Assembly (NCBI GenBank): GCA_907165065.1 | Contig: OU015524.1 | Span: 35,965,295-36,029,294 of the forward strand | DNA from: Caprimulgus europaeus | Lineage: Eukaryota > Chordata > Aves > Caprimulgiformes > Caprimulgidae | Length of the DNA stretch: 64,000 nt | Direction of reading: 5' to 3' | Part shown: piece by piece, positions 36,701-59,320 of the stretch | Position numbering within the stretch: the stretch's first letter is position 1 | Layout: every line of letters begins with the position of its first letter | Notes under the pieces: model-generated | What the model was told of the DNA's origin: nothing | The model's input: only the letters and a program-made list of their open reading frames with translations | The model's database searches: none | Position numbers and translations under genes: made by a program

Positions 36701-38416
36701 TACAAATTAAGTCCTCGATTTATGCCCTCTTCATCCACAACTTAACAGCAATTCTCAAATTCTGGCAATAGCCTGAAGAAAAGTAAGAAATGAAGTTACT
36801 GATAAAAAAGGCATTTTAGGAGATGGTAGAAGAAAGGGAATTATAAAAACAGTGATCTGAAATCTGAAAAAAGCGAGAAACACCACACAAAAGCCTCATT
36901 TTCAATACAACCAATCAACAACAAAAGCAGCTGACAGCTTCTTAATAATTCCACAAATCTTTTTTTTTTAATCACCCCAAACACTTAACCTTTACACTTT
37001 ACAATGTACTAACTTTAACTTATGAAAGCAAATCACTGATTTTTTTTGTCCTGATCTCTTCAGTTTGACATTGTAATACAGTTGCTGTTTTTCAACGTGA
37101 AAGTATACATATTACCTAGACTATGGCATCTCTGTACAATTCTTGATATTACCATATGACATTTAGGTGGCAAACATCAACCCTTTCCTACCACCTCTCA
37201 GGAAAGCTAGATCTTATTAGCAACACACAACCATAATGAGAACCTGAGCATGGAATTACACAACTAGTAAGAAGTATATCTCTCTTGGCCATGGGCTGGT
37301 CTCACAACATACAAAATACACACACACACATCCCCCTGCCAATATTTTGACAAGTACCAGAGTTGAAAAACCATTCATGAACCAGGAGCAAATCTTTTTC
37401 TAGAGTTAGTTTGTTAACAGTGTAAAAACACTAATGGGCAACAAAGAAAGTTGTTTCATAGTTATGGAGATGCTACAGTCTTAGCTTCCACAAAGTCAGT
37501 ACATAATCATGTCTCCTTAACATAACAGCAAGGATACTGTTATTAGCACCAGGGACAGTCAAGGTACTCAGCAGCCTAAAGAACTACACAAACAAATGTA
37601 CCATCAAATAACTTTATGAATGATCCTGATCTTAAATAATTGTGACCTACAAGACAAAGGACACTTGTAAGAAATAAGTCTTCTTAACAAACCCAAACTA
37701 AGGTTCAATAAATAAATCACTGCAGTACCAGATGTCAATACGAACCAGAAACGCAGCCCTACACATCCCCGCCTTCCAGCCCCATTTGATCTTTTAATAA
37801 CCACGCCGACATGTTTTACAGCAGCAAAAACGCCTCGGCGCTGCCTACACGAGTACCTCTGCCCCGAAGAGCAGGAACCGTTCAGGCCTGAAAAACAAGA
37901 AGGAACGAAGAAGAGCCAGAGGAACCCCCCGGCACCGAGGGCCTGAACCAAGCCGGCCCTCTGCCCCCGAGCCTCCCCACGCGGAAACCCCTCGCTCGCC
38001 ACGACACCTGTTCCAGGGTGAGCTTCAGGCCCGCCTTCCCCGCGGCTCCGCAGCGCCGCGATCGTGCCCTGCAGCCGCCGCGGGGGCTGCCCCGGCCCGC
38101 TCCCCCCGCCGCCCGGGCCGCGGCCGAGGGGCCCGGCAGGCCGCGGGGCCCCGCGCTCACCGTTGAGTGCCGACGCCTGCAGCGTGGCCCCCGAGGTGCC
38201 GTCGATGACTTTGATGGCGCCGCGAGCGGTCACGGCCAGGATGGCGTTGAGCGCCGGGTGGTAGCACAGGCTGCAGAGACCGTCGGCGTCGCAGCGCAGG
38301 CAGCCGTCCCGCAGCAGCAGCCACTCGCAAGAGCCCGGCCCAGCCGACACCGACACCGGCCCGGGCCCAGCCGGCGCCGCCGCCGCCGCCGAAGAGCAGG
38401 AGGCCGCCGCAGCCAT
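8312..38416 (-). CDS. BIRC6: BIRC6 (BRUCE/Apollon), N-terminal part, ten coding exons, continues beyond the window
   Basis: BIRC6 is a giant (about 4,850 residues in human) hybrid E2/E3 ubiquitin enzyme. It works with the E1 UBA6 and binds and ubiquitinates caspases, SMAC and HTRA2 to block apoptosis. Seen here: ten exons joined by GT-AG introns in consistent phase, giving 934 codons plus one base. The translation matches human BIRC6 (from memory) almost residue for residue from the first exon to the end of the tenth. The N-terminal part forms a WD40-like propeller into which the BIR domain is inserted; the BIR core C-x2-C-x16-H-x6-C is present at C305, C308, H325 and C332. The C-terminal UBC domain lies outside the window. 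The start is the first ATG after an in-frame stop and has A at -3 and G at +4. No frameshift or premature stop is seen. Gene identity is essentially certain; the exact first residue is inferred. Confidence 0.97.
9707..11051 (-). other. BIRC6: BIRC6 intron 9
   Basis: 1,345 bp of unremarkable AT-rich intron between exons 9 and 10. I see no recognisable repeat, RNA gene or further exon in it. Confidence 0.85.
11052..11110 (-). CDS. BIRC6: BIRC6 exon 9, acidic micro-exon (residues 450-469)
   Basis: 59 nt. It encodes SDDLLEDSDSEEHSRSESVT, a strongly acidic serine-rich linker expected to be disordered. The acceptor is TTTCAG and the donor GTAGGT. It was recognised from its match to the human linker and because its phase is exactly what joins exons 8 and 10. 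Confidence 0.94.
12499..13585 (-). mobile_element. R2-clade non-LTR retrotransposon, 3' fragment outside rDNA
   Basis: The minus strand encodes the C-terminal part of an R2 protein: a thumb-like region with LVNWTKLVSQGRGF and IPQRKLLTALQLRANVYPTR; a zinc knuckle C-x2-C-x8-H-x4-C (CRHCQAENETCSHIIGYC) followed by RIKRHN; and the restriction-like endonuclease signature KPDIIF...VVDVTV with 12 residues between the PD and the next D. A terminal block has GKWHQGSYELL and NDLGLSDSR. One frame is kept over about 950 bp with no frameshift, but four in-frame stops occur (TGA at 13,257, TAA at 12,732, TGA at 12,672 and 12,594). A run of A on the minus strand near 12,508-12,499 is the probable 3' end. 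The 5' limit near 13,585 is uncertain. R2 normally inserts in 28S rDNA; no 28S flank is seen. Confidence 0.85.
12730..13245 (-). pseudogene. R2 endonuclease/zinc-knuckle open frame, 171 codons
   Basis: The longest intact piece of the R2 fragment. It starts at an internal methionine (MVNWTKL), so this is not a natural start. It contains the CCHC knuckle at about residues 67-84 and the PD-(x12)-D endonuclease signature at about residues 128-143. It ends at an in-frame TAA, beyond which recognisable R2 residues (VQEMTHGTS) continue. With the RT core and N-terminal DNA-binding region gone, it is best read as a dead LINE remnant; an exapted short protein is possible but unsupported. Confidence 0.8.
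13952..14970 (+). mobile_element. Solo long terminal repeat, avian ERVL type, about 1 kb (fossil)
   Basis: Begins TGTTGGGTTTG and ends AACCACTACA. It matches, from memory, a common long bird ERVL LTR: GGTAGTGGGGGAAGAG near the front, a GAGCCAATGAGCA block, a repeated GCAGCCCATGGA motif in the middle (near 14,309 and 14,502), GTAGAGAAATCGGGAGC, then AATTAAATTGATTTTTC and GAGTCTGTTTTGCC before a G-rich end. No internal viral region is attached, so it appears to be a solo LTR. I could not find a convincing target-site duplication. It is antisense to BIRC6. Confidence 0.85.
15447..15607 (-). CDS. BIRC6: BIRC6 exon 8 (residues 397-449, phase 2 end)
   Basis: 161 nt. It encodes VHLKFEINAYDPAIVQQL and continues through SRRPTLAWLEDSSSCSD to KLEGD. 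Bird-specific changes lie in a short Ser/Gly stretch (MLSGEQSSG where human has ILSGDPSSG). Only 95 bp of intron separate it from exon 7. The acceptor is TCTCAG and the donor GTATGT. Confidence 0.96.
15703..15925 (-). CDS. BIRC6: BIRC6 exon 7, end of the BIR domain and return to the propeller (residues 322-396)
   Basis: 223 nt. It opens by completing W322, then SEHERHSPNCPFVKGEH, which carries the remaining BIR ligands H325 and C332. It then passes to the WD-like segment ATKRGKICIWDVSKLMK. The acceptor is AAAAG and the donor GTATAT. The reading frame stays open beyond the donor for a short run of intron sequence before stopping; that run is not coding. Confidence 0.96.
15926..17123 (-). other. 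BIRC6: BIRC6 intron 6
   Basis: 1,198 bp of AT-rich intron between exons 6 and 7, splitting the BIR domain after its second zinc ligand. No recognisable repeat or gene. Confidence 0.85.
17124..17206 (-). CDS. BIRC6: BIRC6 exon 6, BIR zinc-binding core (residues 295-322)
   Basis: 83 nt. It encodes PASSGDDRAMCFTCSVCL and ends in WEPTDEP plus two bases of a tryptophan codon. It supplies the first two zinc ligands of the BIR domain, C305 and C308, and the D-x-P-W part of the groove that binds IAP-binding motifs such as the N-terminus of SMAC. The acceptor is CTATAG and the donor GTAAGT. Confidence 0.97.
17207..18523 (-). other. BIRC6: BIRC6 intron 5
   Basis: 1,317 bp AT-rich intron between exons 5 and 6. 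No recognisable repeat or gene apart from short A runs. Confidence 0.85.
18524..18635 (-). CDS. BIRC6: BIRC6 exon 5 (residues 257-294)
   Basis: 112 nt. It encodes RSLMYSEANRRETF and onward to AQAGFYHQ, identical to human as far as I recall it. This is the front of the BIR fold (the W-P-x-GY region). The acceptor is TTGTAG and the donor GTAAAA. Confidence 0.97.
18636..19438 (-). other. BIRC6: BIRC6 intron 4
   Basis: 803 bp intron between exons 4 and 5. I see nothing recognisable in it. Confidence 0.85.
19439..19632 (-). CDS. BIRC6: BIRC6 exon 4 (residues 193-256, phase 2 end)
   Basis: 194 nt. It begins WATVTFHLPHHVLKS and ends at GRSVD plus two bases of an arginine codon. The acceptor is ATTTAG and the donor GTATAT. 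Clear match to the human segment ending PELGVGPGRSVDR. Confidence 0.96.
19633..20056 (-). other. BIRC6: BIRC6 intron 3
   Basis: 424 bp intron between exons 3 and 4. I see nothing recognisable in it. Confidence 0.85.
20057..20194 (-). CDS. BIRC6: BIRC6 exon 3 (residues 147-192)
   Basis: 138 nt, phase 0 at both ends. The acceptor is TTTTAG and the donor GTAAGA. It encodes AQQLLSACIEKVDVSSTEG and continues to NHKVAK. Differences from human are conservative (IEKVDV for LEKVDI). Confidence 0.96.
20195..23118 (-). other. BIRC6: BIRC6 intron 2
   Basis: 2.9-kb AT-rich intron between exons 2 and 3. It includes a long T run (about 22,231-22,251 on the plus strand) and a 14-bp direct repeat, TAGTTTGTATTTAA, at 21,694-21,707 and 21,736-21,749. 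No gene or recognisable transposon. Confidence 0.8.
23119..23300 (-). CDS. BIRC6: BIRC6 exon 2 (residues 86-146)
   Basis: 182 nt. The acceptor is TTACAG and the donor GTAAGA. The translation runs AKPGGRVKCQYISAVDKV and onward to QLELPVTE, matching human BIRC6 with very few changes. The exon completes the codon split at the end of exon 1 and ends in phase 0. It follows the 14.9-kb first intron. Confidence 0.96.
27667..27727. repeat. A/C-rich low-complexity tract
   Basis: About 60 bp made almost entirely of A and C on the plus strand (runs such as AACCAACCCCAACCAACC). Simple-sequence DNA inside BIRC6 intron 1 with no evident function. Confidence 0.85.
29620..30236 (+). mobile_element. Degenerate CR1 LINE segment, internal reverse transcriptase region
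   Basis: Plus-strand sequence resembles the CR1 reverse transcriptase stretch around the catalytic and thumb region: TTCATCAATGGCCTGGATGA, then CTTCAGCAAG, a GATGACACCAAATGGG block, and TTCAACAAAGACAAAGGCAA followed by GTTGTAGACCTGG. It has several small gaps and substitutions and no preserved tail, so it looks older than the other CR1 pieces here. It is antisense to BIRC6. The limits are approximate. Confidence 0.8.
38161..38416 (-). CDS. BIRC6: BIRC6 exon 1 (residues 1-85, phase 1 end)
   Basis: Starts MAAAASCSSA and runs through an Ala/Pro/Gly-rich low-complexity leader into the conserved EWLLLRDGC and CYHPALNAILAV segments, the first blades of the propeller. The donor is GTGAGC, directly after codon AAC plus G. 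The alanine-rich leader is the part of this protein that varies most between vertebrates; conservation with human begins at about residue 31. An in-frame TGA lies 19 codons upstream (38,473-38,471) with no ATG between, so this ATG is chosen. Confidence 0.95.
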
Positions 38417-38774
38417 CTTCCCGGCCGCTGCCGCCGCCGCCCTCAGGAGAAGAGGCCCGGGGGCAGCCGCTCACTGACAGTCCCTGGAGCCGCCGCCGCC
38501 AGTCACCATCCGGGTCCGGGGAGAGGGGGAAAGGGAGAGCGCCAGCGTGAGCAGGAAGTGACACAACCGCGCCGGATGCGGAACCGACCGCCGGCCTGAC
38601 ACCGGGGCGGGGGCGGGGGGGGAGCTGGCAGCCGCTCCTCACGGGGAGGGCCGGGGGGGCAAGGAGAGGGGCGGGGCTCCGCTGCGCGCGCGCATCCTCA
38701 TCCTCCCCCTCCCTCGTTCGTGCGCGCGCGGCCGCGGGCCGTCCAAAGGGCATCCGCGTCGCCCGTGGGCGTCG

Positions 38775-38785
38775 TGCGCATGCGT
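38775..38785. promoter_or_regulatory. NRF1-like palindrome in the BIRC6 promoter
   Basis: TGCGCATGCGT is one base from the perfect NRF1 palindrome TGCGCATGCGCA core. It lies about 360 bp upstream of the BIRC6 start codon inside the CpG island. NRF1 sites are common in promoters of housekeeping genes; binding here is inferred from sequence alone. Confidence 0.6.
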
Positions 38786-39400
38786 GGGGAGGCGGGGCCG
38801 GGGGACGGTGCGCGCCGCGGGGCGAGGTGCGCGAGCGAACGGAAAGGCGACGGACCCATCACTCAGTCCCGTGCGGGCGGCTGAGCCCGGGTGGCGGCCA
38901 CACGCGGGGCCTGAGCTCGCCGCCTGCGGGACGTGCGCGGCCTCGGCCCTGCCGGAAGAGCGCCGACGGCGGCCCGAAGCCGGCGGGAGAGGTTTCCGCC
39001 CTCGGGCGGCTCTCGTGAGGAGCCGGCGTAACTTCCCCGTGCTGGCTGCACTTCCCCCGGGGCTTGAGCGCCGGCAGCTGGCTGCCGTGCTTCCCTGCTC
39101 ATCGTCGCGCACATAAAACTGGGTCGTAAGCGGGCGGGTGCATTTGCCGCCTCCCGGCTCGGGGAAAGCGGGGCGGGCAGTTGCTTGTCACAGCCCGGCT
39201 CTGGGACTGGTTTTCTCTTGGTGCTTGAAGAGCGATGCGAGAGCCCCGAGCGCGGCTGCCCGCGGCTCTGGCACCGAGTGAGAAGCTCGCCTGGCGCAGC
39301 CGCCTTTGGGAATAGGGTCGGTGCTCGGAAGGACGGCTCTGGCCGGCGGGGGCGGGGGTGAGTGCTCGTGTGCGAACACACACAATAGCTCCGGCCTGGA

Positions 39401-42400
39401 TTTATTTATTTTTTTAACCCCCAAAAGTGGAGTCGTTCAACAATGAAAGCATTTTGTTCTGAAGCAGTATTCACCATGCTTCAAAAATGACCTTAGTACC
39501 TTTTATAATAAAAAGGTATTATAATAAATAATAACACAACCTTTTCTAGTGTTGAGTTTTTCCCCTTTTCACCTTTCCCTATACCCACGTGTAGAGCTAA
39601 GGCTATCTCTAGGCATTCTTTTATTTAAGTGGCATGTTCTACAAAAATATTTCAGAAAGCTTTTATGCTATGGATGGTCTTAAATATAATGACGTTTCAA
39701 ATGCAGTGTGGTTTCCTACAGAAGAGTATTTTTATTGGGACACAAATTAGCACAGGCTGCTGTAGCAGGGAAATGATTTAAGGAATACAGTGTGTGTGTG
39801 TACCAAAACCAAACCAAACCCCCTGGGTATGCGTGCCACCCAGGCTGATCAAAGTTGTCCTAAGAGCAAAATAAGCAGATTTTAAGTTTGCTTCACTACT
39901 TCAAGTGAAACATTGGAGATCACTAAAGGTAGTGACAAAACCTAAAGCAGATCTCAAGCTGTATGTTGTATCCATATCAAAACAATTGATTTCATACTTC
40001 TCAAGCATGTTTATTTTTTTCTAATAAACAACAGAGTATGTCTGATGGGTAGAAGAGGAAGTAAGATAACCCTGTGTACAGAAGGTCCTTCAAAGAGCGT
40101 ATCTTGCTATTAAAGTACATTACCCATGCGTCTACCTTGAAATGAAGTGTTCCACCTTGAAAAAGGATCTTTTTGCTAGATGGATGTGCTTCCAAGTTTC
40201 CAGTTTTGACAGCCAGAACTAATATAATATATATTATCACAAAAACTTATTTATAGCCTCAAAGCTTGAGATTGATGGCACATATAGAAATATAGATGTG
40301 TCTTAATTCAGTAAATATAAATGAGCTTTGTATGTTCTGTAAACAAGTTTAATTCAAAATTTTTATAAAATACATCTTGTATTTACACACATACCTCATC
40401 TAAAAATATGAGTTTGTTGAATGCAAAGTTATTACAAACTATCAGAACCATTTGAGAACTGTTTGTACATATTTCTTGCACAGCATATGCAAAAGGTGAC
40501 CCTAGAGATAGTAAGGTTAAAAGGTGCAAATCTGCAATTGTGTACAAAATACATGCTATGTTAAGTGCATATCTACATTGCATATTACACATGTGCCAAG
40601 CCTGAGGAAAGGAACAATTAAAATTGCAACTGTAAATTTCACAAAACATTAGTATAGAGGAAATTAAGATATGTGGAGATTAAATAGAACATTCTTGCAT
40701 CCTTTGAATATTCATAGTAAGTTACAGACACACACGATCCATTATGGACATCTAATGAACCGCTATGCACAGAGGAACTAAGCTTAAAGCTTTCTGGCAG
40801 CCTAGGAACCTAAACGTGCCCCTGCCCTTCATGTCTGGGGTGATGTTAGTTACACATATTCAGAGGGTCTGGGTTGAGTCTTCTACTACTAGTTGGATAT
40901 TCCTGTTAAAAAATAAATATAAGTAATGAAAAAAAAGAGGTAAGACCAGATTCTCATGCAAGATTCCAAAGCTCATTTGTTTACACTGTAACTCACCACC
41001 TTTTTTTTTTTTTTTTTTTTTAAATAGACTGCAGTATGAATGCTCAGAAAACACTTGTAGATACACGAACTAAGCTGCTGTTATAATTGCTTTAGTGTGA
41101 CTCTGCAGTAATTTCACCAGAACTTCTGCAGAAGTCAAAAATTAGGTGAAAAGTCAACCACGCTACCAGTTTTCCTCCTTTAATGTACTACAAGCTAGAG
41201 CATTACAGTTTATGTCCAGCATTGACTTTTAAGTAGTTCTGTTTAAAACCAACACAAGCATCAGCCAGAAAAGCAGAGTGAAGAAACTAAAGGTTTGTGG
41301 TAGAGTTGGACTTTAAATATGTATTTTGCATCTGTAATGAGTAGTAAAAATAAATTAGGAAAATGGCAAGTTACACAGTCTGAAAAGCTGAAAAACTATA
41401 GGTCTGGTAAGGAAATGTGTCCATCAGGGACCAAAGACAGCCCTGGCTATTACCTCATCATGGCTGATTTTTATTTGTAACAGCAACAACAAAAAGACAT
41501 GGGGAATACCTTTTTCTGTTAGCAAAAAAATATTGAACTTTAGATCTATTTGGCAATAGTAGATACTAAAGACTGCAAATGCCTAAGGTAGTTCCACGCA
41601 AAGCGAATATGAGTGGACTTTCCTTGTGAAGAAACATTACCGTAAGGGCCATTATATAAGCCATCATCACAGTACACAGAAAATATGTAACATGTCATCA
41701 TGTTATTACATAATCCTTAGTCAAAATTAGCAAGACTGTCATTGTTACTAATGCTGTACTTCTGCCTTATCTAGTGGAGGGAGAATCTGGCCTTACAAAT
41801 CTTTTTTTATTTCTCTTTACAAGGGATTAATAGTACTGGGGAAAAAAAATGGATGCATGTTAAATACCATGCTATTAGAAGCAAGACAGAGCAAGATGTT
41901 GTAAAACATAGTTAGGGAAGAATTATTTTTATTTTTTCATCATAAAATAACATTGTTTAAAGTTCACACAAATTTGATAGATCATTTTTTTTCTCCAACA
42001 TTAAGCCAGCGCTACAGTTGAAAAAGGTGTTCACCTGTATCTCTGTAAATTTATGCTTTTAAGTAAAATAATTTGATTCTCTAAATATGCATTTTAATTA
42101 ATTATGTCACACAGTAAATATCTTGCTCCTTTGGTCAAAGATAGTAAATGAAGACTTCAAATACTTGTATCTTCAATTTTTAAAAACCCAATATACATCC
42201 TTAACCAAGGAGTATTTACGCTACACACAAGACATAGATACAAAATACACAGTATATACATGTGTTGAAAACAAATTGGAATTTATAAAAACTCAATAGC
42301 CAAATTAAAGTAATTGAGGCACTAAATTAAAAGTAGTATCTTTATGTCTTGATTATACAGACTATTCTGTGAACAATCAGGACTGTTTCATAAATATATA

Positions 42401-42818
42401 TTATCTACAGAATTTGCTGTGCCAAAAAAGCCAGCTGTGATAAGCTCAAAAGAAAAATTGCACTTTTAGACTGTTAGAGTTAACTTCTCATTTTTCTCCT
42501 CCAATATAGTAATCTGGCCCTAGTGCTTTTGGCACAGGTACTGAGTTGTGGTTTTGCTACACGTTCTTATAAAACCCAAGGTTCTTATTTTGTTCATTAA
42601 AATCTGAAGAGTCTTAAACAAACCTAGAACTTTGATATAAATCTATATAACTACAATTGCTTCATTAAATAATATACACAAATATGCTCTCTGATCTTAA
42701 AACATCTTGACAACTGGATACAAAACAGTCACTTGTATTATCTCCAGCCTTCTTAATCTTATGCATTATCAGTCTGCAAGTGAATAAAATATGGTTTCTG
42801 GCCACATCTTGCACTAGA
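39401..42818 (-). other. YIPF4: YIPF4 3' untranslated region and YIPF4-BIRC6 spacer
   Basis: 3.4 kb of AT-rich DNA between the YIPF4 stop codon and the BIRC6 CpG island. The YIPF4 3' UTR must begin at its right end. Minus-strand AATAAA polyadenylation signals are seen at 41,933-41,928, 41,475-41,470 and 40,015-40,010; I cannot tell which is used. A T run lies near 41,001-41,020. No coding sequence or transposon is recognised. Confidence 0.7.
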
Positions 42819-57127
<14,309 letters not shown>

Positions 57128-57283
57128 CTCCCCGCCCTCCGCGGGAGCTGCGGGGCCGGTGAGGGCGGCGAGAGGCGAGCGGGCACCAGCGCGCGAGGCC
57201 TCCGCGGATCCCCCGGCGGCTGCCGGAACCCAACAGCCACAGCGCAGCCGCCTCGCACGGCAACAGGCGACACCGCCTCCCCG

Positions 57284-57330
57284 ATTGGCTGCTTGCAAGG
57301 CGCGCCGTGATTGGTCGCCGCGAGGCCAAT
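57284..57330. promoter_or_regulatory. Cluster of three CCAAT boxes (NF-Y type) upstream of YIPF4
   Basis: ATTGG at 57,284-57,288 and 57,310-57,314 (CCAAT on the YIPF4 strand) and CCAAT at 57,326-57,330 on the plus strand. Clustered CCAAT boxes at 60-200 bp from the start are a known feature of TATA-less CpG-island promoters bound by NF-Y. Binding here is inferred. Confidence 0.65.
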
Positions 57331-57550
57331 GCTGACTGGCTCCCCGGCTCTGTCTCGGGAGTGAGATCACTTCGACGCTGATGTAAAGCTCGTCCTGATT
57401 AGCTGCCGCACGACCCGACGGGTGGGCGGGGCGCTGTTGCGGGGCGCGGTTGCGTTCTCCCCCGTGCCCATGGGGCGGCGCTGTCACTTGACTCGTGCAT
57501 CGTGGTCTGGCCAGCGGCGGTCGCGGACTCTTGCCCGCACCCTGCCCCCG

Positions 57551-57592
57551 CTCCCTGCCCCGGCCCCAGCCCCGGCCCCAGCCCCAGCCCCC
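57551..57592. repeat. C-rich hexamer-like repeat
   Basis: Short array of CCCCGG and CCCCAG units within the YIPF4 CpG island. On the minus strand it gives regularly spaced G4 runs. It is simple-sequence DNA; no independent function is shown. Confidence 0.8.
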
Positions 57593-59031
57593 GGCGGCTC
57601 CCGCTCCCTGACCCTGCCCCCGCCGGCTCCCTGCCACAGCCCGCCGGTGCCGGGTTTGCCCGCGGTGCCGTTAGGACCCCTCCCCAGTGGCGCACGCAGG
57701 GACGGCGCAGAGATGCGGTGGTGGGGCTGGGAGCTGGGATCAGTCCCCGCCGGTTGCCGGCCGCTAGGCGTGCCGCCCCTGGCAGCGCCCTGTACTGTTC
57801 ACGTTCCGAGCGCTGTGGGTGCCCCGGGTACCGGCTCGGTACGGTGCTTGACCGCCACGCGACACGGTAGCCCCGGGAAACGCATCACTTTCACCCCCTT
57901 TCCCCCCCAGTGTTCCCTCAGCAAGCGCGTCCCCTGGGAGGCCGCCTGGCACCGAGGGTGAGAAACAGCCCCTGGGGCTCCAAGCTCTGGAGGCTGCCGG
58001 GGCAGCCCTCACCCCGCTGGCTGCTGCGGTGCGAGAGCTGCCGACAGCGCGACGGGCCGTGTTCAAGGCACGAGGCCGGATGGGTTAGTCCGGGCTGACC
58101 TCCCACCCAGAGCTGATCTGAGGGCTGACAGCAGAGATGTGGCACCTGCAGCGCCCTGGGACCCCTGGGACCTCACCCCCTCACCGCCATCTGTGAGAGT
58201 TTTCCTCCTTTTTCCTCTGCCCGTTGTTCATCCCCGTGGCCCATGCCCTCTGCCTGCCCTCACCTGCCGTCTGCCTGTTACCGTGTTCAGCTGTAAACCG
58301 GCTTCTCGTTTCATAGTGAGATATTTTCTTCGTGCCTTTCTGTATGCTGCTTGGCCCATGTAATCTGCTTCTTGCATACTGCTAAACATGGTATTTTGAA
58401 TGTTCAGTGCCAAAATATTTGCTGGTAAATACTCAGCCTTCCAAATATAACTATGGACTTATTTTTCTTTCTTTCTTGAATAAAAGCATCATCCCAAATA
58501 ATTTCCTTCCATGATGGATATGAACAAATGCATCCTTCCTTTTAAGTGTTCAGAATGATTTGCCTCCATCTTTACTATCCAGCACTATTGTGTATGGCTC
58601 CACCTCCTATTCTCATCACAGTCATCTGCAACACTTTTGCTAATTGTTTTCTATAAATCTATTCTATTACCCTACATCCCTTTTTCTTTCCCATTCTTTT
58701 GGATTTGCTCCCTCTCGGTATCAATATGCCATTTTCATGGTATTTTTTAAGCTATCCCTGGTCCCTGTATATTAGTAGTATCTTTTGTAGTCCCCTGCCA
58801 TTCTGAGGTTTCTGGACTGCTCTTCTGCAGCTCCCTTGCCTAGAAGGAAATCTGGCACAGTCGCAAATCAGACGTAGAATACAGCAGGTTGCATGTGCTG
58901 TAGAATGGCTGCCTTTTTAGTTCATAGTGAAAATGCTTTAGCATCTCCAAGAATTTCTCACACAGTTTTAGCTGCTACATCCAAGGTAGACCATTTACCA
59001 GGCTTTGCTAGCAGCAACTGTGATGAATGGA

Positions 59032-59114
59032 ATAGGATAGGATAGGATAGGATAGGATAGGATAGGATAGGATAGGATAGGATAGGATAGGATAGGATAG
59101 GATAGGATAGGATA
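59032..59114. repeat. Pentanucleotide microsatellite (ATAGG)n, about 16.6 units
   Basis: 83 bp of uninterrupted ATAGG repeats. It lies exactly where the tail of the adjacent minus-strand CR1 should be, so it probably arose by slippage from the CR1 3' tail. Confidence 0.95.
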
Positions 59115-59320
59115 CTATTTCAGTTGGAAGGGACCTACAATGATCATCTCTTCCAACTGCCTGACCAAGTTAAGGCATGTTAAGGGCATTGTCCAAATGC
59201 CTCTTAAACACTGACAGGCTTGAGGCACCAACCTTCTCTCTAGGAAAACTGTTCCAGCATTTGACCACCCTATCAGTAAAGCAATGCCTCCTCATGTCCA
59301 GTCTAATAATCTGCAAAGCA
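59115..59320 (-). mobile_element. CR1 LINE fragment with expanded tail
   Basis: Plus-strand sequence TTTCAGTTGGAAGGGACCTA, then ATTGTCCAAATGCCTCTTAA and ACACTGACAGGCTTGAGGCA, is a CR1 3' region read in reverse. It is short and 5'-truncated; the left edge merges with the ATAGG microsatellite. The right edge is approximate. Confidence 0.9.

Larger units (their letters stand above)
23301..38160 (-). other. BIRC6: BIRC6 intron 1, 14.9 kb
   Basis: The largest intron in the window. It contains a degenerate antisense CR1 segment (29,620-30,236), a C/A-rich low-complexity tract (27,667-27,727) and a 189-codon open frame on the minus strand at 35,739-36,308 with no homology I recognise. The first 0.3 kb after exon 1 belongs to the CpG island. 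Long first introns commonly hold enhancers, but I can point to no specific element. Confidence 0.8.
37830..39400 (-). promoter_or_regulatory. BIRC6: CpG-island promoter of BIRC6
   Basis: Very GC-rich and CpG-rich DNA covering exon 1, the first part of intron 1 and about 1 kb upstream. No TATA box is evident. Visible candidate sites are an NRF1-like palindrome (38,775-38,785), GC boxes such as GGCGGGGC (near 38,671 and 38,790), and an ETS-like CAGGAAGTGA (about 38,554-38,563). This architecture is typical of a broadly expressed gene. Island limits are by eye, and the transcription start is not determined. Confidence 0.85.

Noticed and set aside
38018-39381. Several 60-200-codon open frames on both strands around the BIRC6 promoter
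   Set aside because: They are overlapping GC-rich frames in a CpG island, low in complexity and with no recognised domain.
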